Below, piece after piece: positions 22,455 to 31,821 of a stretch of DNA of 64,000 bases. Position numbers and translations under genes: made by a program. Under the pieces are notes generated by a model. The model saw only the letters and a program-made list of their open reading frames with translations, had not been told where the DNA came from and ran no database searches. The DNA comes from Prochlorococcus sp. AG-409-A10 (GTDB taxonomy: Bacteria; Cyanobacteriota; Cyanobacteriia; PCC-6307; Cyanobiaceae): NCBI GenBank assembly GCA_003216175.1, contig QCJG01000001.1, positions 186,001 to 250,000 of the forward strand, read 5' to 3'. The stretch's first letter is position 1. Each line of letters opens with the position of its first letter.

Positions 22455-23261
22455 ATGCAAAAATCAAATCAATTCCTCAAAATAGGAAATAAAGAATTCA
22501 AAAGTCGGCTGCTGGTTGGAACTGGTAAATACTCATCCTTAGAGGTCATGCAAAAAAGCCTAGTAAATACAAAATGTGAAATAGTTACCGTCGCAGTTAG
22601 AAGAATTCAAGGACTAGAGCATGGACATAAAGGATTAATGGAATCAATAGACTGGAAAAGTTTATGGATGCTCCCAAACACTGCAGGATGTTCCAATGCT
22701 GAAGAAGCTATTCGAGTAGCAAGACTGGGCAGAGAATTAGCAAAGTTAGCAGGTCAAGAAAATAATAATTTCATCAAATTAGAGGTTATTCCTGACAAAA
22801 AATATTTATTGCCAGACCCAATTGGAACTTTAAAAGCAGCAGAACAATTAGTTAAAGAAGGATTTACTGTTCTTCCATATGTAAATTCTGATCCATTAAT
22901 TGCCAAACAACTTGAAGAAATTGGTTGTGCCACTGTTATGCCTCTTGGCTCCCCCATTGGATCTGCTCAAGGAATAAGAAATGCAGCAAACATTGCCATG
23001 ATTATCGAAGAATCTCGAATTCCAATAATTATTGATGCAGGTATTGGAGTTCCAAGTGAAGCAGCTCAAGCATTGGAAATGGGCGCTGATGGTGTTCTAA
23101 TAAACAGTGCTATAGCACTAGCTAAAAACCCAATTTCAATGGCTCAGGCCTTCTTTAAGGCGACTGAAGCAGGGAGAGATGCTTATCTATCTGGAAGGCT
23201 CCAAGAAAACGTACTTGCCAATCCAAGTTCTCCATTAGATGGAGTTATTTCAAATAATTAG
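22455..23261 (+). CDS. thiG: Thiazole synthase
   Basis: 268 residues. Begins '[28 protein letters not shown]', with 'VTVAVRR' near 48, '[15 protein letters not shown]' near 113, '[20 protein letters not shown]' and '[31 protein letters not shown]'. The last is the phosphate-binding end of the barrel. ThiG joins deoxyxylulose 5-phosphate, dehydroglycine and the ThiS thiocarboxylate into the thiazole ring of thiamine. Its partners (ThiS, ThiO) are not in this window. Confidence 0.96.
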   Translation: MQKSNQFLKIGNKEFKSRLLVGTGKYSSLEVMQKSLVNTKCEIVTVAVRRIQGLEHGHKGLMESIDWKSLWMLPNTAGCSNAEEAIRVARLGRELAKLAGQENNNFIKLEVIPDKKYLLPDPIGTLKAAEQLVKEGFTVLPYVNSDPLIAKQLEEIGCATVMPLGSPIGSAQGIRNAANIAMIIEESRIPIIIDAGIGVPSEAAQALEMGADGVLINSAIALAKNPISMAQAFFKATEAGRDAYLSGRLQENVLANPSSPLDGVISNN

Positions 23262-23310
23262 AGTACTTCGTTAAAAATTAGTAACGTAATAGGCTAATAA
23301 ACAAAAAACC

Positions 23311-23478
23311 ATGACAGTCACTAGAGAAAGTCAAGGCAGGCTTAACGTTTTTGGAAAAGAACCAAAAATTGAAATACTTACAAAAGAAAGCAGTGGCAAC
23401 AAAGGTTCTTGGCTTTTTACCCTTGCTGGAGTTATCCTTGTAATTGGGCTTATCGCATATTCTTTAACAATCAAGTGA
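23311..23478 (+). CDS. Small Psb34/Ssl1498-type light-harvesting-like membrane protein
   Basis: A 55-codon frame from ATG 23311 to TGA 23476-23478. The N-terminal half has 'ESQGRLNVFGKEPKIEI', resembling the 'EGGRLNNFAKEPK' motif I associate with the cyanobacterial Ssl1498 family (Psb34, which binds a photosystem II assembly intermediate). The C-terminal half is a single membrane helix ('SWLFTLAGVILVIGLIAYSL'). It sits between thiG and sqdB on the same strand. Family assignment rests on this motif and layout and would need an alignment; the frame itself looks real. Confidence 0.68.
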   Translation: MTVTRESQGRLNVFGKEPKIEILTKESSGNKGSWLFTLAGVILVIGLIAYSLTIK

Positions 23479-23534
23479 AACCCTTGTAGTAGCTTGAATA
23501 ATATGAGCATTTGCTCTTTCTTTTGGAGTTTAGA

Positions 23535-24728
23535 GTGAAAGTTTTCGTTCTTGGTGGTGACGGCTTCTGCGGATGGCCTTGTGCAGTAAATCTTGCTGAC
23601 AAGGGTCATGATGTATTCATCGTGGATAACCTCAGTCGTCGAAAAATCGATATAGACCTAGAAGTTGAATCCTTAACTCCAATTACAAGTATTGGTGAAA
23701 GGATTGAAGCCTGGTCTGAGATAGGTGGAAGACCTATTCAATTTATTCATTTAGACCTTGCTTCAGAATATCAAAAGCTTTTAGATCTGTTGATAGAGGA
23801 AAAGCCAGATTCAATTATTCATTTTGCTGAACAGCGGGCTGCTCCATATTCGATGAAAAGCAGCGCAACCAAGAGATATACAGTTGATAATAATGTCAAT
23901 GGTACTCATAATCTCCTTGCAGCAATTGTTGAATCTCAATTAGATATTCATATTGTTCATCTTGGGACAATGGGGGTTTATGGCTATGGGTCCCATAGAG
24001 GCGCGACCATTCCTGAAGGGTACTTAAAGGTTGAAGTACCACAACCAGATGGCAGTCGTTTTGAAGAAGAGATCCTTCATCCAGCTAGCCCTGGAAGCGT
24101 TTATCACATGACAAAAACGCTTGATCAATTGCTCTTTCTTTACTACAACAAAAATGACCTGATTAGAATCACTGATCTTCATCAAGGAATTGTATGGGGA
24201 ACAAATACTGATGTCACAAGCCGTGACCCAAGACTGACTAATCGATTTGACTATGACGGTGATTACGGAACAGTATTAAATAGATTTTTAATGCAAGCTG
24301 CCATTGGATATCCATTAACAGTCCACGGTACTGGCGGACAAACAAGAGCTTTTATTCATATTCAAGATTCAGTTAAATGTGTTCAGCTCGCACTGGAGAA
24401 CCCTCCTGAAAAAGGAGAAAGGGTGAAAATTTTCAACCAAATGACGGAAAGTCACCAAGTTGGGGAATTAGCTAAAAAAGTAGCTTCTCTAACTGGAGCA
24501 AAAATTAATTATCTTCCAAATCCAAGAAACGAAGCTGTCGAAAATGATTTAATAGTTGATAATCGATGTTTTATTGAACTTGGATTAGATCCCACAACCC
24601 TTGATAACGGACTTTTAGCAGAAGTTGTTGATGTTGCGAAAAAGTTCTCCAATCGGTGTGATTTAAAACGGATACCTTGCGTATCTGCTTGGACATCAAC
24701 CCAAGCAAAAGCAATCAATAAATCCTAA
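23535..24728 (+). CDS. sqdB: UDP-sulfoquinovose synthase
   Basis: 397 residues from GTG 23535, chosen because the nucleotide-binding fold begins at once ('MKVFVLGGDGFCGWPCAVNL'); an upstream frame extension to 23511 adds nothing conserved. SQD1/SqdB features are clear: the extended Rossmann fold, 'HFAEQRAAPYSMKS', the Tyr-x-x-x-Lys pair in 'GSVYHMTKTLDQ', and 'RLTNRFDYDGDYGTVLNRF'. It makes UDP-sulfoquinovose from UDP-glucose and sulfite, the headgroup donor of the thylakoid sulfolipid SQDG. Marine picocyanobacteria use SQDG in place of phospholipids, saving phosphate. sqdX follows after 36 bases. Confidence 0.96.
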   Translation: MKVFVLGGDGFCGWPCAVNLADKGHDVFIVDNLSRRKIDIDLEVESLTPITSIGERIEAWSEIGGRPIQFIHLDLASEYQKLLDLLIEEKPDSIIHFAEQRAAPYSMKSSATKRYTVDNNVNGTHNLLAAIVESQLDIHIVHLGTMGVYGYGSHRGATIPEGYLKVEVPQPDGSRFEEEILHPASPGSVYHMTKTLDQLLFLYYNKNDLIRITDLHQGIVWGTNTDVTSRDPRLTNRFDYDGDYGTVLNRFLMQAAIGYPLTVHGTGGQTRAFIHIQDSVKCVQLALENPPEKGERVKIFNQMTESHQVGELAKKVASLTGAKINYLPNPRNEAVENDLIVDNRCFIELGLDPTTLDNGLLAEVVDVAKKFSNRCDLKRIPCVSAWTSTQAKAINKS

Positions 24729-24764
24729 ACCTAACTCTTACAAAATCTTGAAACGACACGCTCA

Positions 24765-25913
24765 GTGAAAATAGCTTTCTTTACAGAAACTTTCCTACCC
24801 AAAGTTGATGGAATAGTCACGCGACTAACTAAAACAATTCAAAATTTAGTTCAATCGGGTGATGAGGTTACCGTTTTTTGTCCAGAGGGCTGTCCAACGA
24901 GCTATATGGGTGCAAAAGTTGTTGGTGTCCCTGCGATGCCATTACCCTTATATCCAGAACTCAAATTAGGGCTACCTGGTCCAGGTGTTTCAGATGAATT
25001 AGAAAACTTTAAACCTGATCTCATACATGTCGTCAATCCTGCTGTACTCGGATTGGGTGGTATTTGGCTAGCTAAAACAAACAATATTCCACTTGTAGCC
25101 AGTTACCATACTCATTTACCTAAATATTTAGAGCACTACGGAATGGGGATGTTAGAGCCGCTTTTATGGGAGCTGTTAAAAGCTGCACATAATCAAGCAA
25201 CTCTAAATCTGTGCACTTCTACTGCAATGGTGCAAGAACTCTCAGAAAAAGGAATTCAAAATACCGCGTTATGGCAAAGAGGAGTTGATACAGATATTTT
25301 CAAACCAGAGTTAAGAGACGAACAAATGAGAAAGCGTCTTTTAGGAAACTTTAGCGATGAAGGATCTCTATTGATATACGTTGGAAGACTCTCAGCAGAA
25401 AAACAAATTGAAAGAATTAAACCTGTACTTGAAGCTCTACCAAGCACTCGACTAGCTCTTGTTGGAGATGGTCCATATAGACAACAACTAGAAAAAATTT
25501 TCCAGGGAACATCTACTACCTTTGTGGGATATTTAAGTGGGAATGACTTAGCAAGTGCTTACGCATCTGGTGATGCTTTCTTATTTCCCTCAAGTACAGA
25601 AACACTTGGATTAGTTCTTCTAGAAGCGATGGCTGCTGGATGCCCAGTTGTAGGGGCAAATAAAGGTGGAATCCCAGATATTATTTCAGATGGAGAAAAT
25701 GGATGCTTGTACAATCCTGACGGAGAAAATGAAGGGGCTTTAAGTTTAATTGAGGCTACACAAAAACTATTGGGCAACGAAGTAGAACGAACGGCAATGA
25801 GGAAATCAGCTCGATCAGAAGCTGAGAGATGGGGATGGCCAGGAGCTACACAACAATTGAGAAGTTATTACGAAGAAGTACTAGACAAAAATCACTCAAA
25901 TGTTGCTGCTTAA
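24765..25913 (+). CDS. sqdX: Sulfolipid sulfoquinovosyltransferase (GT4)
   Basis: 382 residues from a GTG start. A GT-B fold of family 4: N-terminal 'MKIAFFTETFLPKVDGIVTR', C-terminal donor-binding segment 'FLFPSSTETLGLVLLEAMAAG' with the E-x7-E motif, then 'GGIPDIISDGENGCLY'. The pairing with sqdB on the same strand with a 36-base gap identifies it as SqdX, which transfers sulfoquinovose to diacylglycerol at the membrane. It ends 3 bases before the stop of the convergent gene on the other strand. Confidence 0.94.
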   Translation: MKIAFFTETFLPKVDGIVTRLTKTIQNLVQSGDEVTVFCPEGCPTSYMGAKVVGVPAMPLPLYPELKLGLPGPGVSDELENFKPDLIHVVNPAVLGLGGIWLAKTNNIPLVASYHTHLPKYLEHYGMGMLEPLLWELLKAAHNQATLNLCTSTAMVQELSEKGIQNTALWQRGVDTDIFKPELRDEQMRKRLLGNFSDEGSLLIYVGRLSAEKQIERIKPVLEALPSTRLALVGDGPYRQQLEKIFQGTSTTFVGYLSGNDLASAYASGDAFLFPSSTETLGLVLLEAMAAGCPVVGANKGGIPDIISDGENGCLYNPDGENEGALSLIEATQKLLGNEVERTAMRKSARSEAERWGWPGATQQLRSYYEEVLDKNHSNVAA

Positions 25914-25916
25914 TTT

Positions 25917-26177
25917 TTACGCAGCATGAGGAGGTGGAGTAGGAGAATCAAATGATTGCAAAGGTAATACCAAAGTTGCCCATCTAGATTGTTTTGCGGG
26001 CCTTTGTTTCTTAGGCTGACGAACCCCAAATGGAACTCTAACTACATTCGTTCCAGAAACTTGTAAAAGTTCGCCTTTATTTAAAACAGATTCAAAACAA
26101 TTAGCAAAAGAAGGCAAGGATAAATCATCCTTTTTATTCATTTGATCTGCAAGATCGAAAGATGTCTTTTTGTTCAT
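25917..26177 (-). CDS. Small conserved-looking protein of unknown function
   Basis: The frame is open back to 26324 but would overlap the end of gcvP and add an AT-rich stretch without codon character, so I start at ATG 26177 (86 residues); a second in-frame ATG at 26141 is equally possible. The C-terminal half is the most gene-like: 'FANCFESVLNKGELLQVSG', 'NVVRVPFGVRQPKKQRPAK', then 'SRWATLVLPLQSF' and a Pro-rich end. I recall similar short proteins in picocyanobacteria but know no function. It follows gcvP on the same strand by 130 bases. The two candidate starts lie in a 36-base tandem duplication. Confidence 0.55.
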   Translation of the reverse strand: MNKKTSFDLADQMNKKDDLSLPSFANCFESVLNKGELLQVSGTNVVRVPFGVRQPKKQRPAKQSRWATLVLPLQSFDSPTPPPHAA

Positions 26178-26183
26178 TTGGTC
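26112..26183 (-). repeat. 36-base tandem repeat at the start of the small unknown gene
   Basis: Two adjacent 36-base units on the minus strand (26183-26148 and 26147-26112) each begin with a sequence encoding 'DQMNKK'. The first 18 bases of the units differ at only two third-codon positions; the remainder has diverged. Each unit carries an in-frame ATG, giving the gene two alternative starts. Confidence 0.7.
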
Positions 26184-26307
26184 CCCATATAATTTAAAGC
26201 TGCAGCAATGATTAATAGAAAAAATTGCAAAACAGCCCCAAAAAACCAATAATTTGGTTTTCGTTTGAAATTTAACGAAGAAAACAAGTTTTAACCAGTC
26301 TTCAAAT

Positions 26308-29208
26308 TTAATTAATATTTTCAAAATCTTGAACTGAAGGACAACTACATATCAAATTCCTGTCTCCATAAGCGTTATTAATACGTGAAACTGATGGCCA
26401 AAATTTATATTTTTGTTGGTCAGGCAATGGATAAGCTGCTTCTTTACGAGAATAAGGTCTATCCCAATTATCGGATGTAACTGTTGTTAAAGTGTGTGGA
26501 GATCGTTTTAAAGGATTATTAATCGGATCAATCTTTCTTAATTTTATTTGTTCAATTTCTTCTCTTATTCCAATCATCGCATCGCAAAAACGATCTAATT
26601 CAGACAAACTTTCACTCTCTGTAGGTTCAACCATCAAAGTTCCAGCGACAGGCCAACTTATTGTTGGAGCATGAAATCCATAATCCATCAATCTCTTAGC
26701 AATATCCTCAACTTCTATTCCTAACTGACTCTTTAAAGGTCGTAAATCTAAGATGCATTCATGAGCTACCAAACCATTGGGATCTTTAAATAAAACTGGA
26801 AAAAAAGGATCAAGTCGTTTTGCTAGATAATTAGCAGAGAGAATTGCGATTGAACTTGCTTTGCGTAACCCATCGCTACCCATCATTCGAATGTACATCC
26901 AACTGATGGGCAATATTCCAGCGCTGCCAAATGGAGCTGCAGAGACTGCCGAAATAGCCTTTTCTCCTCCACACTTAACAATTGAGTGTCCAGGCAGATA
27001 GGGAAGCAAATGGCCTGCAACAGCTATGGGACCTACGCCTGGGCCTCCTCCTCCGTGTGGAATCGAAAAAGTTTTATGAAGATTTAAATGGCAAACATCT
27101 ATGCCATAAGACCCTGGCCTACAAATACCTACTTGGGCATTCAGATTTGCACCATCCAAATAGACCTGACCTCCATCTTGATGAATGACTTCGCATATTT
27201 CACGAATATTTGGCTCAAATACTCCATGAGTTGATGGATAGGTAACCATCAATGCAGCCAAATTTTTGGAATGAATCTTTGATTTATTTCTTAAGTCTTC
27301 TAAATCAACATTGCCGTATTCATCACATTGAACAGAAACAACTTTAAAGCCAGACATGACAGCGCTAGCTGGATTGGTCCCATGAGCACTTGTTGGAATC
27401 AAGCAAATATTTCTATGCCCCTCTCCAAGAGACTGGTGCCATGAACGTATTACAAGTAAACCAGCAAATTCTCCTTGAGAACCTGCATTTGGCTGTAGAG
27501 AAACTCCCTTAAAGCCAGTTAATGCAGACAGCCAACTTTCAAGATCATTAATTATTTTCTGGAATCCAGCTAATTGAGCATGAGGAGCGAAAGGATGAAT
27601 AGAAGAAAACTCGCTCCATTCAATGGGTAAAAGTTCCGCAGCTGCATTTAATTTCATTGTGCAACTCCCTAGAGGAATCATTCCTTGAACTAAAGAAAAA
27701 TCTTTCGACGCTAAAAAATGTATGTATCTCATTAAATCAGTCTCACTTTGATATTGATTAAATACCGATTGTTCAAGCCAAGGTTTTTCTCGAAGCGGAA
27801 TATCTATTAGTAATTCATTCTTATTCAAAAATGTAGAAAGATCGTTAACATTTTTGTCTTTAACTATTGCAAGTATTTGATGCAACTTATAAATTTCTTT
27901 ATCACAAGTTAATTCATCAAAAGTCACACCAAAACCCTTAGCATTATCTATAGCTGATCCAATAGGAAGTACTCTCAGGTTATATCCTTCTTCAGCAGCT
28001 AACTGAATAACTTGTGATGCTTCTGGACAATAAATATCAATACTATCAAACCTAGAATATCTATCTAAAGGATAGTCTAGATCACTTAAAATATATTCAA
28101 AACTTGATCTATATTTGACTATTTTTATTGCTATTTGCTTAAGACCATTTGGGCCATGGTGTACCGCATAAAAAGAGGAAAGAATAGCCAATAAAACCTG
28201 CGCGGTGCATATGTTACTGGTTGCTTTATCTCTTCTAATATGTTGCTCTCTTGTTTGAAGTGCAAGCCTCAAAGCCTGACGTCCTTCGACGTCAACTGAT
28301 TGTCCAACGATCCTTCCTGGTAATTGTCTTTTATATATTTCTTTAGTTGCAAAAAAAGCTGCATGAGGTCCGCCAAAAGCGATAGGGACCCCGAGTCTTT
28401 GCGCACTTCCAACGACAATATCTGCGCCAAATTCTCCCATAGGTTTAATCAGAACTTGAGCCAAGGGATCGATCGCAACAGTTACAATTGCATCAACTTT
28501 GTGTACTTGATCAATGACCGAGGTTGGGTCCCATATACGACCATTTTTCCCTGGTAACTGAATAAGTATTCCAAAAACATTATTATCAATTTCAAAATTA
28601 TTATTATCAAAGATCTCAAGTACAATTCCTAATGGCTCACATCGAGTTTTTAATACATCAAATGTTTGAGGCAAAATTTCTTGATCAACTAAAAATTTAT
28701 TAGCATTTTTATTTTTTTTAACAGCAAAACTTAAACTTATTGCTTCAGCTGCTGCAGTTGCTTCATCAAGTAAAGACGCATTTGATATGGGCAAACCTGT
28801 TAATTCACATATTAATGTCTGAAAATTAAATAAGGCTTCTAATCTACCTTGTGATATTTCTGCTTGATAAGGAGTATAAGCTGTATACCAATTGGGATTT
28901 TCGAGAACATTTCTTTGTACAACTGGAGGTATAATAGTCGAATAATAACCCAACCCAATAAGCGAACGCTTTTCAATATTTTTCTTTGAAATTATATTGA
29001 TTTCTTTTAACGCTTCACTTTGATCACACCCATCTGGGATAGCAACAACTTGGTTTTCTAAATCAAAAATTTCATTAGGAATTACAGAAGATATAAATTC
29101 TTCCAAATTTTCAAAACCAAGATTTTGAAGCATTAAAGCCTCATCTTCGTTAGTTGGGCCTATATGGCGAGACTTAAAAGTGAAATCCTTTAATTCTGCT
29201 TTTGACAT
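26308..29208 (-). CDS. gcvP: Glycine dehydrogenase (decarboxylating), P-protein
   Basis: 966 residues from ATG 29208, preferred over an upstream TTG at 29232 because '[17 protein letters not shown]' follows shortly. It is the single-chain P-protein: the N-terminal half has '[19 protein letters not shown]' and '[20 protein letters not shown]'; the C-terminal half has '[10 protein letters not shown]', 'QPNAGSQGE', '[10 protein letters not shown]' and the PLP-lysine region '[19 protein letters not shown]'. It decarboxylates glycine and loads the aminomethyl group on lipoyl-GcvH. It lies 101 bases downstream of gcvH. In cyanobacteria it handles photorespiratory glycine. Confidence 0.97.
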   Translation of the reverse strand: MSKAELKDFTFKSRHIGPTNEDEALMLQNLGFENLEEFISSVIPNEIFDLENQVVAIPDGCDQSEALKEINIISKKNIEKRSLIGLGYYSTIIPPVVQRNVLENPNWYTAYTPYQAEISQGRLEALFNFQTLICELTGLPISNASLLDEATAAAEAISLSFAVKKNKNANKFLVDQEILPQTFDVLKTRCEPLGIVLEIFDNNNFEIDNNVFGILIQLPGKNGRIWDPTSVIDQVHKVDAIVTVAIDPLAQVLIKPMGEFGADIVVGSAQRLGVPIAFGGPHAAFFATKEIYKRQLPGRIVGQSVDVEGRQALRLALQTREQHIRRDKATSNICTAQVLLAILSSFYAVHHGPNGLKQIAIKIVKYRSSFEYILSDLDYPLDRYSRFDSIDIYCPEASQVIQLAAEEGYNLRVLPIGSAIDNAKGFGVTFDELTCDKEIYKLHQILAIVKDKNVNDLSTFLNKNELLIDIPLREKPWLEQSVFNQYQSETDLMRYIHFLASKDFSLVQGMIPLGSCTMKLNAAAELLPIEWSEFSSIHPFAPHAQLAGFQKIINDLESWLSALTGFKGVSLQPNAGSQGEFAGLLVIRSWHQSLGEGHRNICLIPTSAHGTNPASAVMSGFKVVSVQCDEYGNVDLEDLRNKSKIHSKNLAALMVTYPSTHGVFEPNIREICEVIHQDGGQVYLDGANLNAQVGICRPGSYGIDVCHLNLHKTFSIPHGGGGPGVGPIAVAGHLLPYLPGHSIVKCGGEKAISAVSAAPFGSAGILPISWMYIRMMGSDGLRKASSIAILSANYLAKRLDPFFPVLFKDPNGLVAHECILDLRPLKSQLGIEVEDIAKRLMDYGFHAPTISWPVAGTLMVEPTESESLSELDRFCDAMIGIREEIEQIKLRKIDPINNPLKRSPHTLTTVTSDNWDRPYSRKEAAYPLPDQQKYKFWPSVSRINNAYGDRNLICSCPSVQDFENIN

Positions 29209-29309
29209 GAGCTTGTTCTCAAGCACAAGCAAATAAAGTTATTGTAAAGAAGTCCACTGTAGAGAAAAATCTCCTAATTTGTTGTAAGAAAAAATTATTC
29301 AGTAGAATT

Positions 29310-29696
29310 TTATGCCGAAATTTTCTTTGAGTAAGTTTCAGAATCCATAAGTTCTTGTAATTGATCAAGGTTTTCAGGACGAATTATTAATAACCATCCT
29401 TCACCATGAGGATCATTTTGCAGTTCCTCTGGGCTTGCCAAAACAGAATTGTTCCTATGGACAATTTCTCCACTCATTGGTGCATACATATCCTCAACAG
29501 CCTTTACAGATTCTACTGAACCAAAGCTCTCTCCTCTAGTTATTGAAGTACCTTCTTCAGGCAGATCAACAAAAACGATATCTCCTAACTGGTCTACCGC
29601 AAATTCGCTAATACCAATTCGAATTAAAGCATCATCAGCAAAAGCATATTCATGACTGTCAGCAAAACGAAAATGATCCGGGAAGGAAAAGGCCAT
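29310..29696 (-). CDS. gcvH: Glycine cleavage system H protein
   Basis: 128 residues. The lipoylation site is in 'GSVESVKAVEDMYAPMSG' near residue 60 (the Lys of 'ESVKAVED'). 'LGDIVFVDLPEEG' precedes it and 'DPHGEGWLLIIRP' follows, both standard. GcvH shuttles the aminomethyl group between P, T and L proteins. It lies directly upstream of gcvP and 20 bases after the PLP protein gene, so the three probably share a transcript. gcvT is separate, at 49.2 kb. Confidence 0.97.
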   Translation of the reverse strand: MAFSFPDHFRFADSHEYAFADDALIRIGISEFAVDQLGDIVFVDLPEEGTSITRGESFGSVESVKAVEDMYAPMSGEIVHRNNSVLASPEELQNDPHGEGWLLIIRPENLDQLQELMDSETYSKKISA

Positions 29697-29716
29697 TGCG
29701 TCAAAACGAAAAACGC

Positions 29717-30982
29717 TTAATCATTCTGGGGCAATTTGATCAATCCTGCCTGAAATAAATTAGATAATGCATGAATCAAAGCAATTTTGACATGAGAGCG
29801 ATGGGATCCTCCTTGAATAAACAAATCAAATGGAGGTTTCATAGGAGCATCAGCAGAAAATTCACTCGTACTACCATCTACGAAAGTTCCTCCAGCCATT
29901 ACTAAGTTATTTTCATACCCTGGCATTGGAGCAGGTATTGGATCGAGAAAAGATCCAATAGGTGATTTTTCCTGAAAAGACCTACAAATAATTTGTAAAA
30001 TATCTGGCTCACCTATTCTTACAACTTGGATCAAATCAGTCCGCACAGAACCTGGGGTTGGCAACACTTGAAAGCCCAGTTCGCTAAATGTTGTTGCAAT
30101 AATCTCAGCACCTATTAGGGCCTCGGCCACCATTTGAGGCGCCAGAAAAAGTCCTTGTAAAATCGTTCTATTTAAGTCAAAAGTAATACCACCCTCAGAT
30201 CCAATACCTGGAGCAGTCAAGCGGCAACATGCTTTATCAACTAAATCTGCTTTCCCTGCAATATATCCACCAGTAGGGACAATAGTTCCCCCTAAATTTT
30301 TTATTAAAGAACCTGCAATTAAATCTGCCCCTACTTGCGTTGGTTCATTAGTTTCGACGAATTCTCCATAGCAGTTATCAACAAAACAAATACTATTAGG
30401 CTGAATTTTATGACATAAATAGCAAATCTCCTTAATAACCTCGATACTCAGAGATGGACGCCATGTATAACCACAACTTCGTTGTATAAAAATTAATTTT
30501 CTAGGTGTATTTAAAGCATTTTCTAATGCAACAAAATCTATACTTCCATCATTTTTCAATGATATTTCTTCATAATTTATACCAAAATCAATCAAAGAAC
30601 CTTGGTCAGTTCCTCTCAATCCAATCACTTCTTCTAATGATTCATATGGCCTGCCAGTAACTGATAATAAATTGTCTCCTGGTCTTAATACTCCAAACAA
30701 AGAAGAGGTAATGGCATGCGTTCCACTCACAAGCTGAAGCCTTACCGCTGCTTTTTCAGCGTCTAAAACATCTGCAAAAATTTTATCAATTATATCTCTT
30801 CCTAAATCTCCATGTCCATATCCTGTTAACGATGCAAAATGTTGGACATTTAGATGAGAATCAGAAAAAGCCTTTAGTACTTTCTCCAATTTAAATGTTA
30901 CGCTATCAGTCTTTTTTTTTATTGATAAATATAATTTTTTTTCTATATCATCAACAAAATCTTTAGCAGGATTTTTAAACAT
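29717..30982 (-). CDS. PLP-dependent methionine gamma-lyase/aluminium-resistance family protein
   Basis: 421 residues. It resembles the family often labelled 'aluminium resistance protein' or 'methionine gamma-lyase family': 'NVQHFASLTGYGHGDLGRD' near 43, 'LVSGTHAITSSLFGVLRPGD', 'QRSCGYTWRPSL', 'FVDNCYGEFVE' (PLP-ring Asp region) and 'DLIAGSLIKNLGGTI', where the Lys is the likely Schiff-base residue. The true substrate of cyanobacterial members is not established to my knowledge. It precedes gcvH by 20 bases and follows the HTH-like gene by 25 bases, so it appears to be in one operon with glycine cleavage genes. Confidence 0.82.
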   Translation of the reverse strand: MFKNPAKDFVDDIEKKLYLSIKKKTDSVTFKLEKVLKAFSDSHLNVQHFASLTGYGHGDLGRDIIDKIFADVLDAEKAAVRLQLVSGTHAITSSLFGVLRPGDNLLSVTGRPYESLEEVIGLRGTDQGSLIDFGINYEEISLKNDGSIDFVALENALNTPRKLIFIQRSCGYTWRPSLSIEVIKEICYLCHKIQPNSICFVDNCYGEFVETNEPTQVGADLIAGSLIKNLGGTIVPTGGYIAGKADLVDKACCRLTAPGIGSEGGITFDLNRTILQGLFLAPQMVAEALIGAEIIATTFSELGFQVLPTPGSVRTDLIQVVRIGEPDILQIICRSFQEKSPIGSFLDPIPAPMPGYENNLVMAGGTFVDGSTSEFSADAPMKPPFDLFIQGGSHRSHVKIALIHALSNLFQAGLIKLPQND

Positions 30983-31007
30983 AAGGGCTTAAAGAAGTTT
31001 TAGAAAA

Positions 31008-31742
31008 TTAATCTGAAAAAATAATTTCTAATTTTTCTTGATCTTGAAGTAATAATCCTCTTTGGCGAAGATTCTCCAAAAAGTCATCTGCACCTTGGAA
31101 ATTAGTTGTATTTAACAATTTATTAGTTGCATGTAAATCTAACAATTCACCATCAAGCTCCTCGGCTGTGTAATCTTTTAAACCCGCCATCACTGCCTCA
31201 AATCTGTCTCTTCGCTGTTTTTTACTTACTGGATATGCTGACATAACCTGTTCTCTACACATTCTCCATGACCTTCCTTTACATAAATAGTCAGCCAAAG
31301 CAGCGCTAAGAACAGATGCCTCAGCTTCCTCAATAAACCAATCAAAGGAGGAAGGTAAAGTGGCTAAACCAACAAAAATCTCAAAAAAATCACCTGCGGA
31401 AAGTGGATTATTGTCATTTCCTTCAACAGCAATAGCTGATTCTCGAAGTGATCTATGCAACTCAGGATGAACGCTCAATATTTGACTTTCTATATTTTCT
31501 AACCCACGAGAAAGTACTTGATTTACTTTTCCCAAAGCAAAAAAGACTTCAGGGCTAGGAGATACAAGTTTTCCATTTCGTAGATTTGAGATTTGAGAAC
31601 TATGAACTCTACCTAAATCCAAACATTCAGCCAAAGCAGGAAGAACCTTATGAGACCAGCCATTTCGCTCATGCCATACATGCACTAAATGAGCCATCGC
31701 ACGTCTTCCTGCAGTCAATTGGTCTCGAAAACTAGAGGTCAC
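31008..31742 (-). CDS. Conserved unknown protein with possible helix-turn-helix segment
   Basis: 244 residues from a GTG. Residues about 28-75 ('LPALAECLDLGRVHSSQISN', 'LRNGKLVSPSPEVFFALGKV') have the length and pattern of an XRE-type HTH ('S-Q-I-S-N-L-R-N-G-K'). The rest is helical with an acidic middle and no motif I know. It heads the leftward group with the PLP protein, gcvH and gcvP, so it may regulate them, but this is inference from position. Its start is 79 bases from the divergent desaturase gene, with which it must share a promoter region. Confidence 0.65.
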   Translation of the reverse strand: MTSSFRDQLTAGRRAMAHLVHVWHERNGWSHKVLPALAECLDLGRVHSSQISNLRNGKLVSPSPEVFFALGKVNQVLSRGLENIESQILSVHPELHRSLRESAIAVEGNDNNPLSAGDFFEIFVGLATLPSSFDWFIEEAEASVLSAALADYLCKGRSWRMCREQVMSAYPVSKKQRRDRFEAVMAGLKDYTAEELDGELLDLHATNKLLNTTNFQGADDFLENLRQRGLLLQDQEKLEIIFSD

Positions 31743-31821
31743 AAATCACATTCAAGATTGATAGATAGGCCTGATTAGGATCCTTATCGTATATTATATA
31801 CACGAAGTAGAGCGATCACTG

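Noticed and set aside
26178..26324. N-terminal extension of the small gene after gcvP, with a hydrophobic stretch that could be a signal peptide
   Set aside because: It overlaps the end of gcvP, is AT-rich and lacks coding character; two better ATG starts lie downstream.
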